Positions 42,513-50,553 of a DNA stretch of 64,000 nucleotides are shown piece by piece. The notes under the pieces are model-generated. The model did not search any database. It worked only from the letters and a program-made list of their open reading frames with translations, and had not been told where the DNA came from. How positions within the stretch are numbered: the stretch's first letter is position 1; each line of letters begins with the position of its first letter. This DNA is from Candidatus Trichofilum aggregatum (GTDB lineage: Bacteria; Chloroflexota; Anaerolineae; Promineifilales; Promineifilaceae): contig JADJUV010000019.1 of assembly GCA_016716885.1 (NCBI GenBank), forward strand, positions 1 to 64,000, given 5' to 3'. A program made the translations under genes and the position numbers.

Positions 42513-43772
42513 GTGACCCATAAACCTGTTGTTCGTTTGTTGTTGTGGCTGGGGCTGTGCCTCGCGGCCGCGACACCTCTCCTCGCTCTCACCCCCATCA
42601 CCACCACCCGTGTCCAGGTCGCGGCCGCGCCCCTGGCCCTCGGTGTAGAAGAATTTGCGACCGGTTTCGCGGCCGCGACCGATGTCACCAACGCCGGTGA
42701 TAGCCGCCTCTTTGTTAGCGAAGAAGCAGGCCTCATCCGCATCGTGCAAAATGATGGCACCGTGCTCACCACCCCCTTCCTGGACATCACCGACCGGGTG
42801 GATACCGGGTTCCAGCAGGGGTTACTCAGCCTGACTTTTGACCCCGACTACGCCACCAACGGCTATTTCTATGTGTACTACACCCACGAAGATGGCATCC
42901 AGCTTTACACCCGCCTGTCCCGCTTCACGGTAACGGCTAACCCTGATATGGCCGACCCCGCCAGCGAACTGATCTTGCTCAGTCTGGCCCAACCGTTTGG
43001 TGATAACAACGGCGGTGATCTTAACTTCGGCCCGGATGGTTATCTTTATCTGAGTACCGGTGACGGGGGTGACTTTGGTGATCCCAGCGATAACGGCCAG
43101 AGCACGGACACCTTATTGGGCAAAATTCTGCGCCTGGATGTGGCCGGGGGCGGCAATGCCCCGGAATGTGATGGCGCGGGCAACTACACCATCCCCGTCG
43201 ATAATCCCCTGGCGGATGGGGCTGGCCCCAACTGTGATGAAATCTGGGCGGTGGGTTTGCGGAACCCCTGGCGGTTCAGCTTTGATCGCAGCACCGGCGA
43301 CCTGTATGTGGGTGATGTGGGTGAATTCACCCGCGAGGAGATTAGTTATGCGCCCGGCAGTAGTGACGGGGGGGAGAATTTTGGCTGGCGCTGTTGGGAA
43401 GGTACCCAACCCGGCCCCAACACCACTGGTTGTGGCCCCATCGGTGATTATGATGGCCCCATTTTTGATTACCCGCATGGCACCAATGGCTGTGCCGTGA
43501 GTGGTGGCTATGTTTACCGGGGCACAGATTGGCCCACGCTGGCGGGTGTTTATGTGTTCGCCGATTTTTGTAGTGGTAATTTCTGGACGATAACGGGCAA
43601 TCCGACGGATGGGTGGGAGACGCGGCCGCAAGGCAAAATCCTGCCCCCCTTCTCCAGCCCCAGCAGTTTTGGTGAAGCGACTAATGGCGAACTGTATGTG
43701 ACCGTCTACGACAATACCGAAGCACGTTCGTTGTACCGCATTACCGTGCGCCAGATACTTTCCTGCCCCTGA
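42513..43772 (+). CDS. Secreted sorbosone/glucose dehydrogenase, paralogue 2
   Basis: 419 residues. GTG start at 42513 with AAGGAG eight bases upstream. Signal peptide LLLWLGLCLAAATPLLA, then a PF07995 propeller: EEFATGFAAATDVTNAGDSRLFVSEEAGLIRI, FQQGLLSLTFDPDYATNGYFY, GDNNGGDLNFGPDGYLYLSTGDGG, LLGKILRLDV, EIWAVGLRNPWRFSFDRSTGDLYVGDVGE, GENFGWRCWEG and GCAVSGGYVYRG. Extra Cys pairs suggest disulfides outside the cell. Ends without a membrane anchor. Confidence 0.9.
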   Translation: MTHKPVVRLLLWLGLCLAAATPLLALTPITTTRVQVAAAPLALGVEEFATGFAAATDVTNAGDSRLFVSEEAGLIRIVQNDGTVLTTPFLDITDRVDTGFQQGLLSLTFDPDYATNGYFYVYYTHEDGIQLYTRLSRFTVTANPDMADPASELILLSLAQPFGDNNGGDLNFGPDGYLYLSTGDGGDFGDPSDNGQSTDTLLGKILRLDVAGGGNAPECDGAGNYTIPVDNPLADGAGPNCDEIWAVGLRNPWRFSFDRSTGDLYVGDVGEFTREEISYAPGSSDGGENFGWRCWEGTQPGPNTTGCGPIGDYDGPIFDYPHGTNGCAVSGGYVYRGTDWPTLAGVYVFADFCSGNFWTITGNPTDGWETRPQGKILPPFSSPSSFGEATNGELYVTVYDNTEARSLYRITVRQILSCP

Positions 43773-43792
43773 TTACAGCGGGCAATTAACAA

Positions 43793-43842
43793 TTTGAGCA
43801 AGAGCGAGAGGAATTACCCTCTCGCTCTGGCTCTACCTAGGG
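43793..43842. repeat. GAGCAAGAGCGAGAGG palindromic repeat, copy 2
   Basis: GAGCAAGAGCGAGAGGAATTACCCTCTCGCTCTGGCTC (in pieces); shorter version of the 42413 repeat. Confidence 0.7.
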
Positions 43843-43877
43843 AGTCAACAATGAATAACGGATCAAAATAGGCATCT

Positions 43878-44441
43878 TTGGCGAAACGGCTGATGGTGTT
43901 GGTAGCGGGCATGATGGTGATGATGGTGATGAGCTGGCTAGTCGCGGCCGCGAAACCCGCCATGCTCCCCCCTTCAGCCACCCCCAACGGGGGCGTCACC
44001 CTCTCCCTTTCCGCCTTTGCCAGCGGCCTCACCGAGCCTGTCAGTCTGGCCCACGCGGGCGATAGCCGCCTCTTTGTGGTCGAGCAGGCGGGCATCATCA
44101 AAATCATCCAATCCAATGGCACTGTCCTGGGAACGCCGTTCTTGAATATTACGGATCGGGTGGATGCTGGCAGTGAAGAAGGGTTACTCGGTCTGACCTT
44201 TCATCCTGATTACATCAACAACGGCCATTTCTACGTCAACTACACCAACATCACGGCTGGCGTGCGCCGCACCCGCATCTCGCGCTTCCAGGTCACGGCC
44301 AACGCCAATGTGGCGGACCCCAACAGCGAACAGATTCTGCTTACCGTCATCCAGCACAGCTCCAACCACAATGCTGGGGATATTCACTTTGGGCCTGATG
44401 GATATCTTTATGTTCCGCTGGGAGATGGGGTGGGCGGGTGA
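43878..44441 (+). CDS. Sorbosone dehydrogenase paralogue 3, N-terminal part
   Basis: Signal peptide (LMVLVAGMMVMMVMSWLVAAA) followed by the first propeller blades (FASGLTEPVSLAHAGDSRLFVVEQAGIIKIIQ, EEGLLGLTFHPDYINNGHFYVNY, HNAGDIHFGPDGYLYVPLGDG). TTG at 43878 is the only start after an in-frame TAG at 43869; the better start may be the ATG at 43851, which has GGGAG upstream and reads MNNGSK-stop-ASLAKRL. The frame ends at 44441 because of one extra base in the G4 run at 44427-44430: with three G it reads GDGWAGDTGN into the next entry. Confidence 0.8.
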   Translation: MAKRLMVLVAGMMVMMVMSWLVAAAKPAMLPPSATPNGGVTLSLSAFASGLTEPVSLAHAGDSRLFVVEQAGIIKIIQSNGTVLGTPFLNITDRVDAGSEEGLLGLTFHPDYINNGHFYVNYTNITAGVRRTRISRFQVTANANVADPNSEQILLTVIQHSSNHNAGDIHFGPDGYLYVPLGDGVGG

Positions 44442-45816
44442 TACCGGCAACTATGCCCAAACCGTAACCACTCTGTTAGGCAAGATCACCCGCATTGATG
44501 TAGACCAGGGACCCGGCACCGCGCCTGATTGTGTTGGTCAGGGTACGGGCAGTTACACCATTCCCAACGACAACCCATTTACCAATGGCGCGGGTGGCAT
44601 TTGTGATGAAATCTGGGCCATCGGCCTGCGTAATCCGTGGCGCTCCTCGTTTGATGCCTGGACCGGCGACTTGTGGATCGGTGATGTGGGTCAATATGCC
44701 TGGGAAGAGATAGATATGCAGCCGGTCTATAGCAATGGCGGTGAGAATTACGGTTGGCGCTGTTATGAGGGGGATCATCCCTTTAATACGGCGGGCTGTG
44801 GGCCAATCGGTAACTATGTTTTCCCCGTCTTTGAATATGACCATGGTGGCGGACGTTGCTCCGTGTCGGGCGGTTATGTGTATCGAGGTAGTCAATATCC
44901 GGCCTTGTTTGGCCGTTATGTGTTGGCTGATTATTGCTCCGGCCATTTCTGGGATGTTGCCCCGGATGGGGAAGGGGGCTGGAATACGACCCAGCATAGT
45001 AACCTGACCGGTTTTGGCCGCTCGGCTTTTGGGGAAAATGTGGATGGAGCTTTGTTTGTCGCCAATCGTTCTGCCGGTACGGTGCAACGGTTAGCTGAGG
45101 GCACGGCTACGTCACCAGCGTTGTTTGTTACGCTGGCTGGGCCGGCAACGGCTGAGGCCGGTGACCCGATTGTTTATACGTTGACGGTGACGAATACGGG
45201 TAACGCGGCCGCGACCAACCTCACCGTGCGCAACTGGGTTCCCGCCGGGGCCACCTACGTCAGCGGCGGCTCCCACACCGGCGGCGTTGTCAGTTGGAAC
45301 ATCGCCAACCTGGCGGCGGGCAACAGCACCAACGTGCAATACACCGTCACCGCCAACCAGACCATCAGCAACACCCGCTTTGGCGTCACCAGCAACCAGG
45401 TCAACGCCAACGGCAGTGGGGCCATCGTCACCGTCATTACCGCCCCCATCCTCAGCATCAGCAAAACCGGGCCAGCCAGCGCCGCCCCCGGCGAACTAAT
45501 CACCTACACGCTCACCGTCAACAACAGCGGTAACGGGTTGGCCACCAACCTCATCATCAGCGACACTGTGCCCACCGGGGCCACCTATATCAGCGGCGGC
45601 TCCCACAACAGCGGCATTGTCACCTGGACGACCCCCCAATTAGCGCCGCAAGGTCAGTACCAGGTGCAATTCGTTGTTACCGCCACCGCTACCATCATCA
45701 ACAACACCTACAGCGTCATCTCCGATGAGACCAGCGCTGCCGGAACCGCCGCCGTCACCACGACTATCTTCACTCCATCTCAATACCGTTACTTACCCCT
45801 CATCATGCGGCCCTAA
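44425..45816 (+). CDS. Sorbosone dehydrogenase paralogue 3, C-terminal part with two DUF11 repeats
   Basis: Continues the propeller (TLLGKITRIDVDQG, DEIWAIGLRNPWRSSFDAWTGDLWIGDVGQYAWEE, ENYGWRCYEGDHPF, CSVSGGYVYRGSQYPALFG). Two DUF11-type beta-sandwich repeats of about 110 residues follow: AGPATAEAGDPIVYTLTVTNTGNAAATN and GPASAAPGELITYTLTVNNSGNGLATN, each with VPAGATYVSGGSH-like or VPTGATYISGGSH segments. The chain ends YRYLPLIMRP, a short hydrophobic plus basic tail that may be a sorting or anchoring signal. DUF11 repeats usually act as extracellular stalks. The bidirectional terminator at 46089 lies downstream. Confidence 0.85.
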   Translation: MGWAGDTGNYAQTVTTLLGKITRIDVDQGPGTAPDCVGQGTGSYTIPNDNPFTNGAGGICDEIWAIGLRNPWRSSFDAWTGDLWIGDVGQYAWEEIDMQPVYSNGGENYGWRCYEGDHPFNTAGCGPIGNYVFPVFEYDHGGGRCSVSGGYVYRGSQYPALFGRYVLADYCSGHFWDVAPDGEGGWNTTQHSNLTGFGRSAFGENVDGALFVANRSAGTVQRLAEGTATSPALFVTLAGPATAEAGDPIVYTLTVTNTGNAAATNLTVRNWVPAGATYVSGGSHTGGVVSWNIANLAAGNSTNVQYTVTANQTISNTRFGVTSNQVNANGSGAIVTVITAPILSISKTGPASAAPGELITYTLTVNNSGNGLATNLIISDTVPTGATYISGGSHNSGIVTWTTPQLAPQGQYQVQFVVTATATIINNTYSVISDETSAAGTAAVTTTIFTPSQYRYLPLIMRP

Positions 45817-45837
45817 CGGCCCGTAAAAACGCGGTTC

Positions 45838-45871
45838 AGACCTGACAGGTTTCCGAAAACCTGTCAGGTCT
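45838..45871. repeat. Perfect hairpin AGACCTGACAGGTTT
   Basis: Two 15-base arms around CCGA. It lacks a U-tract. Followed by a 55-bp region with an imperfect CACGGATAAAAG palindrome (45936-46000). Confidence 0.75.
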
Positions 45872-46088
45872 CATCGCCCACCCGAATACCCACAACAATC
45901 ACCATCACGAAGTGACATCTTTGGAAAAAAAGTGCAAACACGGATAGGAAGAACACGGATAAAAGCCAAAGCCATCGGTGTTTCTCTTATCCGTGTACAA
46001 AAGATTTTCCAAGCCTGCCATTTTTCAAGAAGATCGACAATTCTTGTCGATGTTGGCGCGTAATCGCCTAATCTGGGCAAGCCGGAAC

Positions 46089-46126
46089 TAAAAAAGAGGT
46101 GGCGATGATTCGCCACCTCTTTTTTA
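46089..46126. terminator. Bidirectional Rho-independent terminator
   Basis: AAAAAAGAGGTGGCG / CGCCACCTCTTTTTT between the convergent genes ending at 45816 (+) and 46198 (-). U-tract on both strands. Confidence 0.9.
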
Positions 46127-46148
46127 ATCCAGAACTCTGGGTTGTGGG

Positions 46149-46177
46149 AATGGTTCAATCTCCGCGATTGAACCATT
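46149..46177. repeat. Perfect 12-bp stem hairpin
   Basis: AATGGTTCAATC tccgc GATTGAACCATT, next to the terminator; may assist termination of the minus-strand gene. Confidence 0.7.
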
Positions 46178-46197
46178 CGGTAAAGAGTCTACCTTAA

Positions 46198-48315
46198 TCA
46201 ATCTTTCGCCACGAAGGGGAGCCATTGGTAGTTAATCGGCGGTGGGGGAGCCTGACCAAAGAGTGCAAACTCGGTGAGATGGCAAACATCCACACTAAGT
46301 ATGTTGTTCGTCGTATCACGGGTATAGGTACTGGCCGGGGAGCAAGTCGCGGCCGCGTCCACCCAGGCCCCACCATCCCAATACATCAGGGTTAATGTCG
46401 CCTCATCAATACCGGCCACACCTGCTTCGGTGTAATTGATAGACACATTCATCGGCTGATTAAAGGCAAACCCTGGCATCAAGATGCCACTCTGATAGGC
46501 ATTCAGCTCAAAAGCGTGGTCGCCAAAGAGCCAGTTGGTCGGCACCGTGCTGGCGGTTTGCAGCGCTGTGTAAACCAGGGTGGTGGTGATATTCACTGAA
46601 CCAGCGGGTAAGTTGAGGGTTGTGCTACTGCCACTGGAATGGTTGGCCGTATAAGTCGTAGCCTGACCCGGCAGCACGTCTACGGAGTTACTGGAGAAGG
46701 GCACAAACATCGGCCCGCCCCAACAAGGGAAGGTACTGGCGGTGGTGACGGTCCAGCAGTAGTAGTTGCCAGGGGTTACATCGGTTAACATTTGCGGCAC
46801 ATACCAGATCACCAGATTACGGTTATCAATGGCTTCGCCATTCACAAAATTGTGCGGCCCTTGTTGATGATCATCCAGACAGCAGGAACCCATCGCGGGC
46901 AAGTCGGTATCCCCTTCGGCTGGTTTGTGTTGTGTCACATAGAAGAAAGGATCATCACCCCGGCTGTTGGTGCCAAATTGGCCTTCATCCGGCACGATAT
47001 AGAAACCCTCGCCGGTGACTGTGTCACTCACGCGGGCAATCGCGCCTTCACTGTCATAAGAATGGGGGCCATTGGCTCCGGCATAGGGGGTGCGATAGAA
47101 CTCGGTATTCTGATCAACCCAGGAAGTTCCATTCCACAGGGCCATCTGATCGTTGCTGTCACCATCTGCCGCTACGTCAATACGCACAATGGGACGGTAG
47201 AGTGAGTTTGTACCACACCCTTTGCCATAAGCCAGGCTGGAGACGCGGAAGCGACCATCGGCATAGAACTGGATGTGCTGTTCGTAACGGTAGTTACAAG
47301 AGCTACCCCAACTGCTCATGCGGAAATCCTGCACGATTTCAAAGCCCACAACCGTGGGGCCAGCCATCAAATCGTTAATGACGGTGTCGCCGTAGGGGTA
47401 GATGGGGAAACCACCGGAAGGGCTACAACCGGTCGCGTCCACATAACCAGAGGACCCATAATCGGCATGCCATTCGGCCAGTTTGGCACTTTTCAGAGCC
47501 AATTTGCCATTGTAATAAGCATCATAAACCCGGAAACCATCTGTGCCACTGGTTTCATAGGCCAGGGTCCAGCCATTGCGGTTGGTCACGGTCCCACCGG
47601 GGGGGCAACCACCGGCATAGGGATTGTCGTAGGGAGCGGCTTCTTCGCTGCTGTTGGGGTCACTGTTGGTCCAGTTATAACCCACCACTTTTTCTTCCGT
47701 CATGTCTACCAGCACCCAAAGGATGTCGTGGTTGTTGGGGGCGAAGAAGGTAGCACCGATACATTGATGGGTAGCGCCACATTCGGTGTCGTTCATGGTG
47801 GCATCCATCGGGCCGATTTCTTCCAGGGTGATGGGGCGACCCAAGATTTTGGGCAACTGCTCATCGGCATAAATGATTTCGATAGCCCGCTCTTTGATGC
47901 GTACACTACCGCCCGCCCGGATGCCGGGTTGGTACAGAACATCTAAAACTTCGCGGCTGTCCACGTTGACCAGAACGGTGATGCTGGCGTTGTCGTTGAA
48001 GTTGTAGATGTTGACTTGTTGGCAGTTGGCGGTGGCGCAGGCCGCGGCCGCTTCAGTGAAGTGCATACCCACAGGCTGAACACCCATCACCTCGGAGCGT
48101 TTGCCGAGGGTGTAGTTTTGCACACGGGTATCAGAGAGGGCCAGGTCTTGAGCGAGAACCTGGTCGGGGGTTAAGTTTTGGGTGAGGGGAATGGCGGGAC
48201 TTTTCCCGCGGGCTACGGGGACACTATTTCCCGTAGGCCAAAAGACGAGGGCTAACACGGCCATAAACACTGCGGCCGCGCTAACAAAAAAAGCAATAGC
48301 AGATTTCTTTTTCAT
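46198..48315 (-). CDS. Secreted copper-amine-oxidase-like protein without visible copper ligands
   Basis: 705 residues. Start at 48315 with AAGGAG upstream; signal/anchor AIAFFVSAAAVFMAVLALVFW. Residues about 70-150 look like the N2/N3 domains of copper amine oxidases. The central part follows the catalytic domain: YNGKLALKSAKLAEWHADYG, SSCNYRYEQHIQFYADGRF at the topaquinone position (Asn-Tyr-x-Tyr), YRPIVRIDVAADGDSNDQ, and NLVIWYVPQM. The His-x-His expected before RID and the third His after VIWY are not seen. A beta-sandwich region and a tail NYQWLPFVAKD end the chain. It may be an inactive or divergent homologue; the family call rests on the order of motifs. Confidence 0.6.
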   Translation of the reverse strand: MKKKSAIAFFVSAAAVFMAVLALVFWPTGNSVPVARGKSPAIPLTQNLTPDQVLAQDLALSDTRVQNYTLGKRSEVMGVQPVGMHFTEAAAACATANCQQVNIYNFNDNASITVLVNVDSREVLDVLYQPGIRAGGSVRIKERAIEIIYADEQLPKILGRPITLEEIGPMDATMNDTECGATHQCIGATFFAPNNHDILWVLVDMTEEKVVGYNWTNSDPNSSEEAAPYDNPYAGGCPPGGTVTNRNGWTLAYETSGTDGFRVYDAYYNGKLALKSAKLAEWHADYGSSGYVDATGCSPSGGFPIYPYGDTVINDLMAGPTVVGFEIVQDFRMSSWGSSCNYRYEQHIQFYADGRFRVSSLAYGKGCGTNSLYRPIVRIDVAADGDSNDQMALWNGTSWVDQNTEFYRTPYAGANGPHSYDSEGAIARVSDTVTGEGFYIVPDEGQFGTNSRGDDPFFYVTQHKPAEGDTDLPAMGSCCLDDHQQGPHNFVNGEAIDNRNLVIWYVPQMLTDVTPGNYYCWTVTTASTFPCWGGPMFVPFSSNSVDVLPGQATTYTANHSSGSSTTLNLPAGSVNITTTLVYTALQTASTVPTNWLFGDHAFELNAYQSGILMPGFAFNQPMNVSINYTEAGVAGIDEATLTLMYWDGGAWVDAAATCSPASTYTRDTTNNILSVDVCHLTEFALFGQAPPPPINYQWLPFVAKD

Positions 48316-48430
48316 TGGCTTAAACTCCTTGAGGCAATTTTGAACAGTGGCAAGTCGTTTAATTATATGCCGGGGGGAGAATGAGACCAATGTCTAATTT
48401 TCCTATAAAAAAATAATGACCGAACCCGTT

Positions 48431-48478
48431 GCCTGAGTTTGTTAAAGGCAAGGGGCGGGCTTCGACAAGCTCAGTCCG
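48431..48478. repeat. Inverted repeat CTGAGTTTGTTAAAGG / CTTCGACAAGCTCAG
   Basis: Second copy of the repeat at 21276, followed directly by a GCGGCCGC site. Confidence 0.7.
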
Positions 48479-48590
48479 CGGCCGCGTTAGTCGTTATAAC
48501 AGATGTTTGATCTTTTTCGGCTCACAGAGGTTTTTCTTTTTGTTAGCGACGCGGCCGCAATTCAGGCAAACAAAGCGCGGTTGGTTCACC

Positions 48591-48620
48591 AAAAGGACAT
48601 AACTGGGCATGTCCTTTTTT
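48591..48620. terminator. Terminator-like hairpin AAAAGGACAT / ATGTCCTTTTTT
   Basis: Ten-base stem with T6 on the plus strand and T4 on the minus strand, downstream of the minus-strand binding-protein gene. Confidence 0.65.
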
Positions 48621-48665
48621 AATTCATGTTTGAGGTTACACAGGGTTTTACTCATAGGGGTGAGG

Positions 48666-48748
48666 TTTGAGCTAGAGCTAGAGCGAGAGAGAGAGGAAGA
48701 AGAACAATGGCTTGGGCTTATCCTCTCGCTCTCGCTCTATCCTCTAGC
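48666..48748. repeat. GAGCTAGAGC palindromic repeat, copy 3
   Basis: TTTGAGCTAGAGCTAGAGCGAGAG ... CCTCTCGCTCTCGCTC ... CCTCTAGCTTAG; it abuts the stop codon of the binding-protein gene. Confidence 0.7.
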
Positions 48749-49648
48749 TTAGGGCAGGATGCCCAGTTCGCTTAATAGGGCGGCCGTGCCTTCCAGGTCA
48801 GATAAATCGTTCAGGGCGATATCTGCGGCCGCGGCATCCACTTCAGCCAGCGGTGTCAGCAACGGGGAGACCGCCACCCCTTCTACCAGCGGATATTCAT
48901 ACGTTTGCGACGTAAAATATTGCTGGCCGGGAACCGAGAGCAGGAAGCTGATGAATCGCTCGGCGTTGACCGCGTTGGCGGCTGTTTTGAGGATACCCGC
49001 TCCCGAGACCATAAGCAACGATTCCGGGCCACCGTTGGCAATGAAATGGTTGCGCACTGGGAAGCTGTCTCCTTGCTCGGCCAGGAAACGGAACAGGTAA
49101 TAATGGTTGACAAAACCGACTTCGATTTCGCCTGTGCCCGCGGCCGCGACCACGGCTGTGTTGTTTTCAAAAACGACCGGATTATTGGCCTGGATACCCG
49201 TCAGCCAGGCACGCGTGCGCTCTTCGCCCCAAATGTTGCGCATGGCTGTCACCATCGCCTGGAAGGAGCCATTGCTGGGGGCCCAACCGATTTTGCCCGC
49301 CCACTTCGCGTCGGTAAACCCTTCAATGCCTTCGGGCAAATCCGCTTCTGTGAGCACATCGGTATTGTAGACGACGACACGGGCGCGGCCGCTGACGCCG
49401 ACCCATTCACCGTTGACATCGGCAAAGCGGGCCGGAACCTGGCTGAGAATGTCAGATGAGAGGGGAGCCAGCAAACCAGCCGCCTGCACCGCGCCTAAAC
49501 CACCGGGGTCTTGGGCGTAAAACAGGTCAGCGGGGCTGTTTTGCCCTTCTTCCAGGATGGTAGCGGCAATTTCTGAGGTACTGCCATACCGTACTTCAAC
49601 TTCAATGCCGGTCGCGGCCGCGAACTGGTCAATAATCGGCTGAACCAA
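48749..49648 (-). CDS. Iron(III)-type ABC transporter substrate-binding protein, main part
   Basis: About 299 residues of a class II periplasmic binding protein of the FbpA/FutA type: FAAATGIEVEVRYGSTSEIAATILEEGQNSPADLFYAQDPGGLGAVQAAGLLAPL, VVVYNTDVL, WAGKIGWAPSNGSFQAMVTAMR, and the C-terminal SAGILKTAANAVNAERFISFLLS. The reading frame extends upstream to about 49742 (SNTLVIYSGRSETLVQP), where it joins the lipoprotein start in another frame. No permease or ATPase gene is adjacent, so the transporter partners are elsewhere. Confidence 0.88.
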   Translation of the reverse strand: MVQPIIDQFAAATGIEVEVRYGSTSEIAATILEEGQNSPADLFYAQDPGGLGAVQAAGLLAPLSSDILSQVPARFADVNGEWVGVSGRARVVVYNTDVLTEADLPEGIEGFTDAKWAGKIGWAPSNGSFQAMVTAMRNIWGEERTRAWLTGIQANNPVVFENNTAVVAAAGTGEIEVGFVNHYYLFRFLAEQGDSFPVRNHFIANGGPESLLMVSGAGILKTAANAVNAERFISFLLSVPGQQYFTSQTYEYPLVEGVAVSPLLTPLAEVDAAAADIALNDLSDLEGTAALLSELGILP

Positions 49649-49836
49649 TGTCTCGGAACGGCCCGAATAGATAACCAGGGTATTACTGTCAGTGACCGGT
49701 TCCGTTTCCGGTGTGGCCGATTCTTCCGGGGCTGGTACTGGCGGGGCGGGTTATCGTTGGCGGTGCTGTTGCTCTGGCACGCGGCCGCGAACAGACACAG
49801 GAATAAAAATAACCAGCGGGAAAAACGTTGTCGCAT
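49495..49836 (-). CDS. ABC binding protein, lipoprotein N-terminus (frame interrupted)
   Basis: AAGGAG precedes the ATG at 49836. The first 20 residues form a lipoprotein signal (RWLFLFLCLFAAAC), then SNSTANDNP. At the G4 run 49743-49746 one base is missing: restoring it gives NPPPPVPAPEESATPETEPVTDSNTLVIYSGR in the frame of the main part. After that point this frame is out of phase. The full gene would be 48749-49836, length two modulo three as expected. Confidence 0.8.
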   Translation of the reverse strand: MRQRFSRWLFLFLCLFAAACQSNSTANDNPPRQYQPRKNRPHRKRNRSLTVIPWLSIRAVPRHWFSRLLTSSRPRPALKLKYGMAVPQKLPLPSWKKGKTAPLTCFTPKTPVV

Positions 49837-50039
49837 GTTCTCAACTCCTTGATGTGTTGGCTGTTTCGTATCTGCGGGAGCGCCTTCATGCCTGAAGACA
49901 CCCTACGCAAAACGTGCCCCTATTGTGCCCAATCGGCGCAGAGGCAAACAAGGCCAGGGGTTAATTTGCAACCACTCAGGGGCGCAAAAACAAAGTTGAC
50001 AGTTGTTGGGTGAAGAATAAAAGAGGAGTTAAAGCAAAA

Positions 50040-50225
50040 GTTAACCGAGGTAAAAATGAGGGATTCACCATCCCGCCCTCCTCAAGGGGAAGGGTCTTAC
50101 ATCTTGACGAAGGGGGTTTAATTTTTTTGAAAACGCTGTATCAATTGAGATGGGGTTTGGGCCCTGTAGGGCGATTCCGGGCGGAGGGTCTTCCGACTCA
50201 ATCTACCCAAGATTTGGGTAGGCTA
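50040..50225. repeat. Intergenic element, degenerate copy H
   Basis: GGGTCTTCCGACTCAATCTACCCAAGATTTGGGTAGG at the right end, a private palindrome GGGCCCTGTAGGGCG, and GGGAAGGGTCTTACATCTTGACGAAGG. The preceding 200 bases (49837-50039) show nothing recognisable. It touches the 3' end of lysC. Confidence 0.55.
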
Positions 50226-50553
50226 TGGCCCTCCCCCGGGGAAAGGGCAGAGTGAGCCGTAGGTCCATTGGGCCCCAAGGCACAATGAGCGTGTGGATAT
50301 GTTGCACCGCGGCCGCGACATCTTCCGACCCTACCACCAGGCTGATGCTACACTCGGACGACCCCTGGGCGATGGCAATCACATTGACTTCGTTGTTGCC
50401 CAAAGCAGTAAAAATACGCCCGGCAATGCCCGGTGTGCCCCGCATCCCGGCGCCGACAACGGTGACAATCGCCACATCTTTTTGCGCCCACACCCGGTCA
50501 ATATCATGTCGGTAAAGCTCCGTCTTTAGCTCCATTTCCAGGCTGCTCACCAC
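50203..50553 (-). CDS. lysC: Aspartate kinase, C-terminal ACT part (third frame)
   Basis: SSLEMELKTELYRHDIDRVWAQKDVAIVTVVGAGMRGTPGIAGRIFTALGNNEVNVIAIAQGSSECSISLVV is the second ACT domain of aspartate kinase, the site of feedback control by lysine or threonine. It joins the middle part at about 50565, where one A is missing from the run AAAA: with five, APAKNHPAVVSSLEMEL reads through. The last residues come from the neighbouring repeat and may not be original. Confidence 0.85.
   Translation of the reverse strand: MVSSLEMELKTELYRHDIDRVWAQKDVAIVTVVGAGMRGTPGIAGRIFTALGNNEVNVIAIAQGSSECSISLVVGSEDVAAAVQHIHTLIVPWGPMDLRLTLPFPRGRAIAYPNLG

Noticed and set aside
49828..50013. Plus-strand frame with a CPYC motif
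   Set aside because: Too short, overlaps the ribosome site of the opposite gene, and a single Cys pair is weak evidence.
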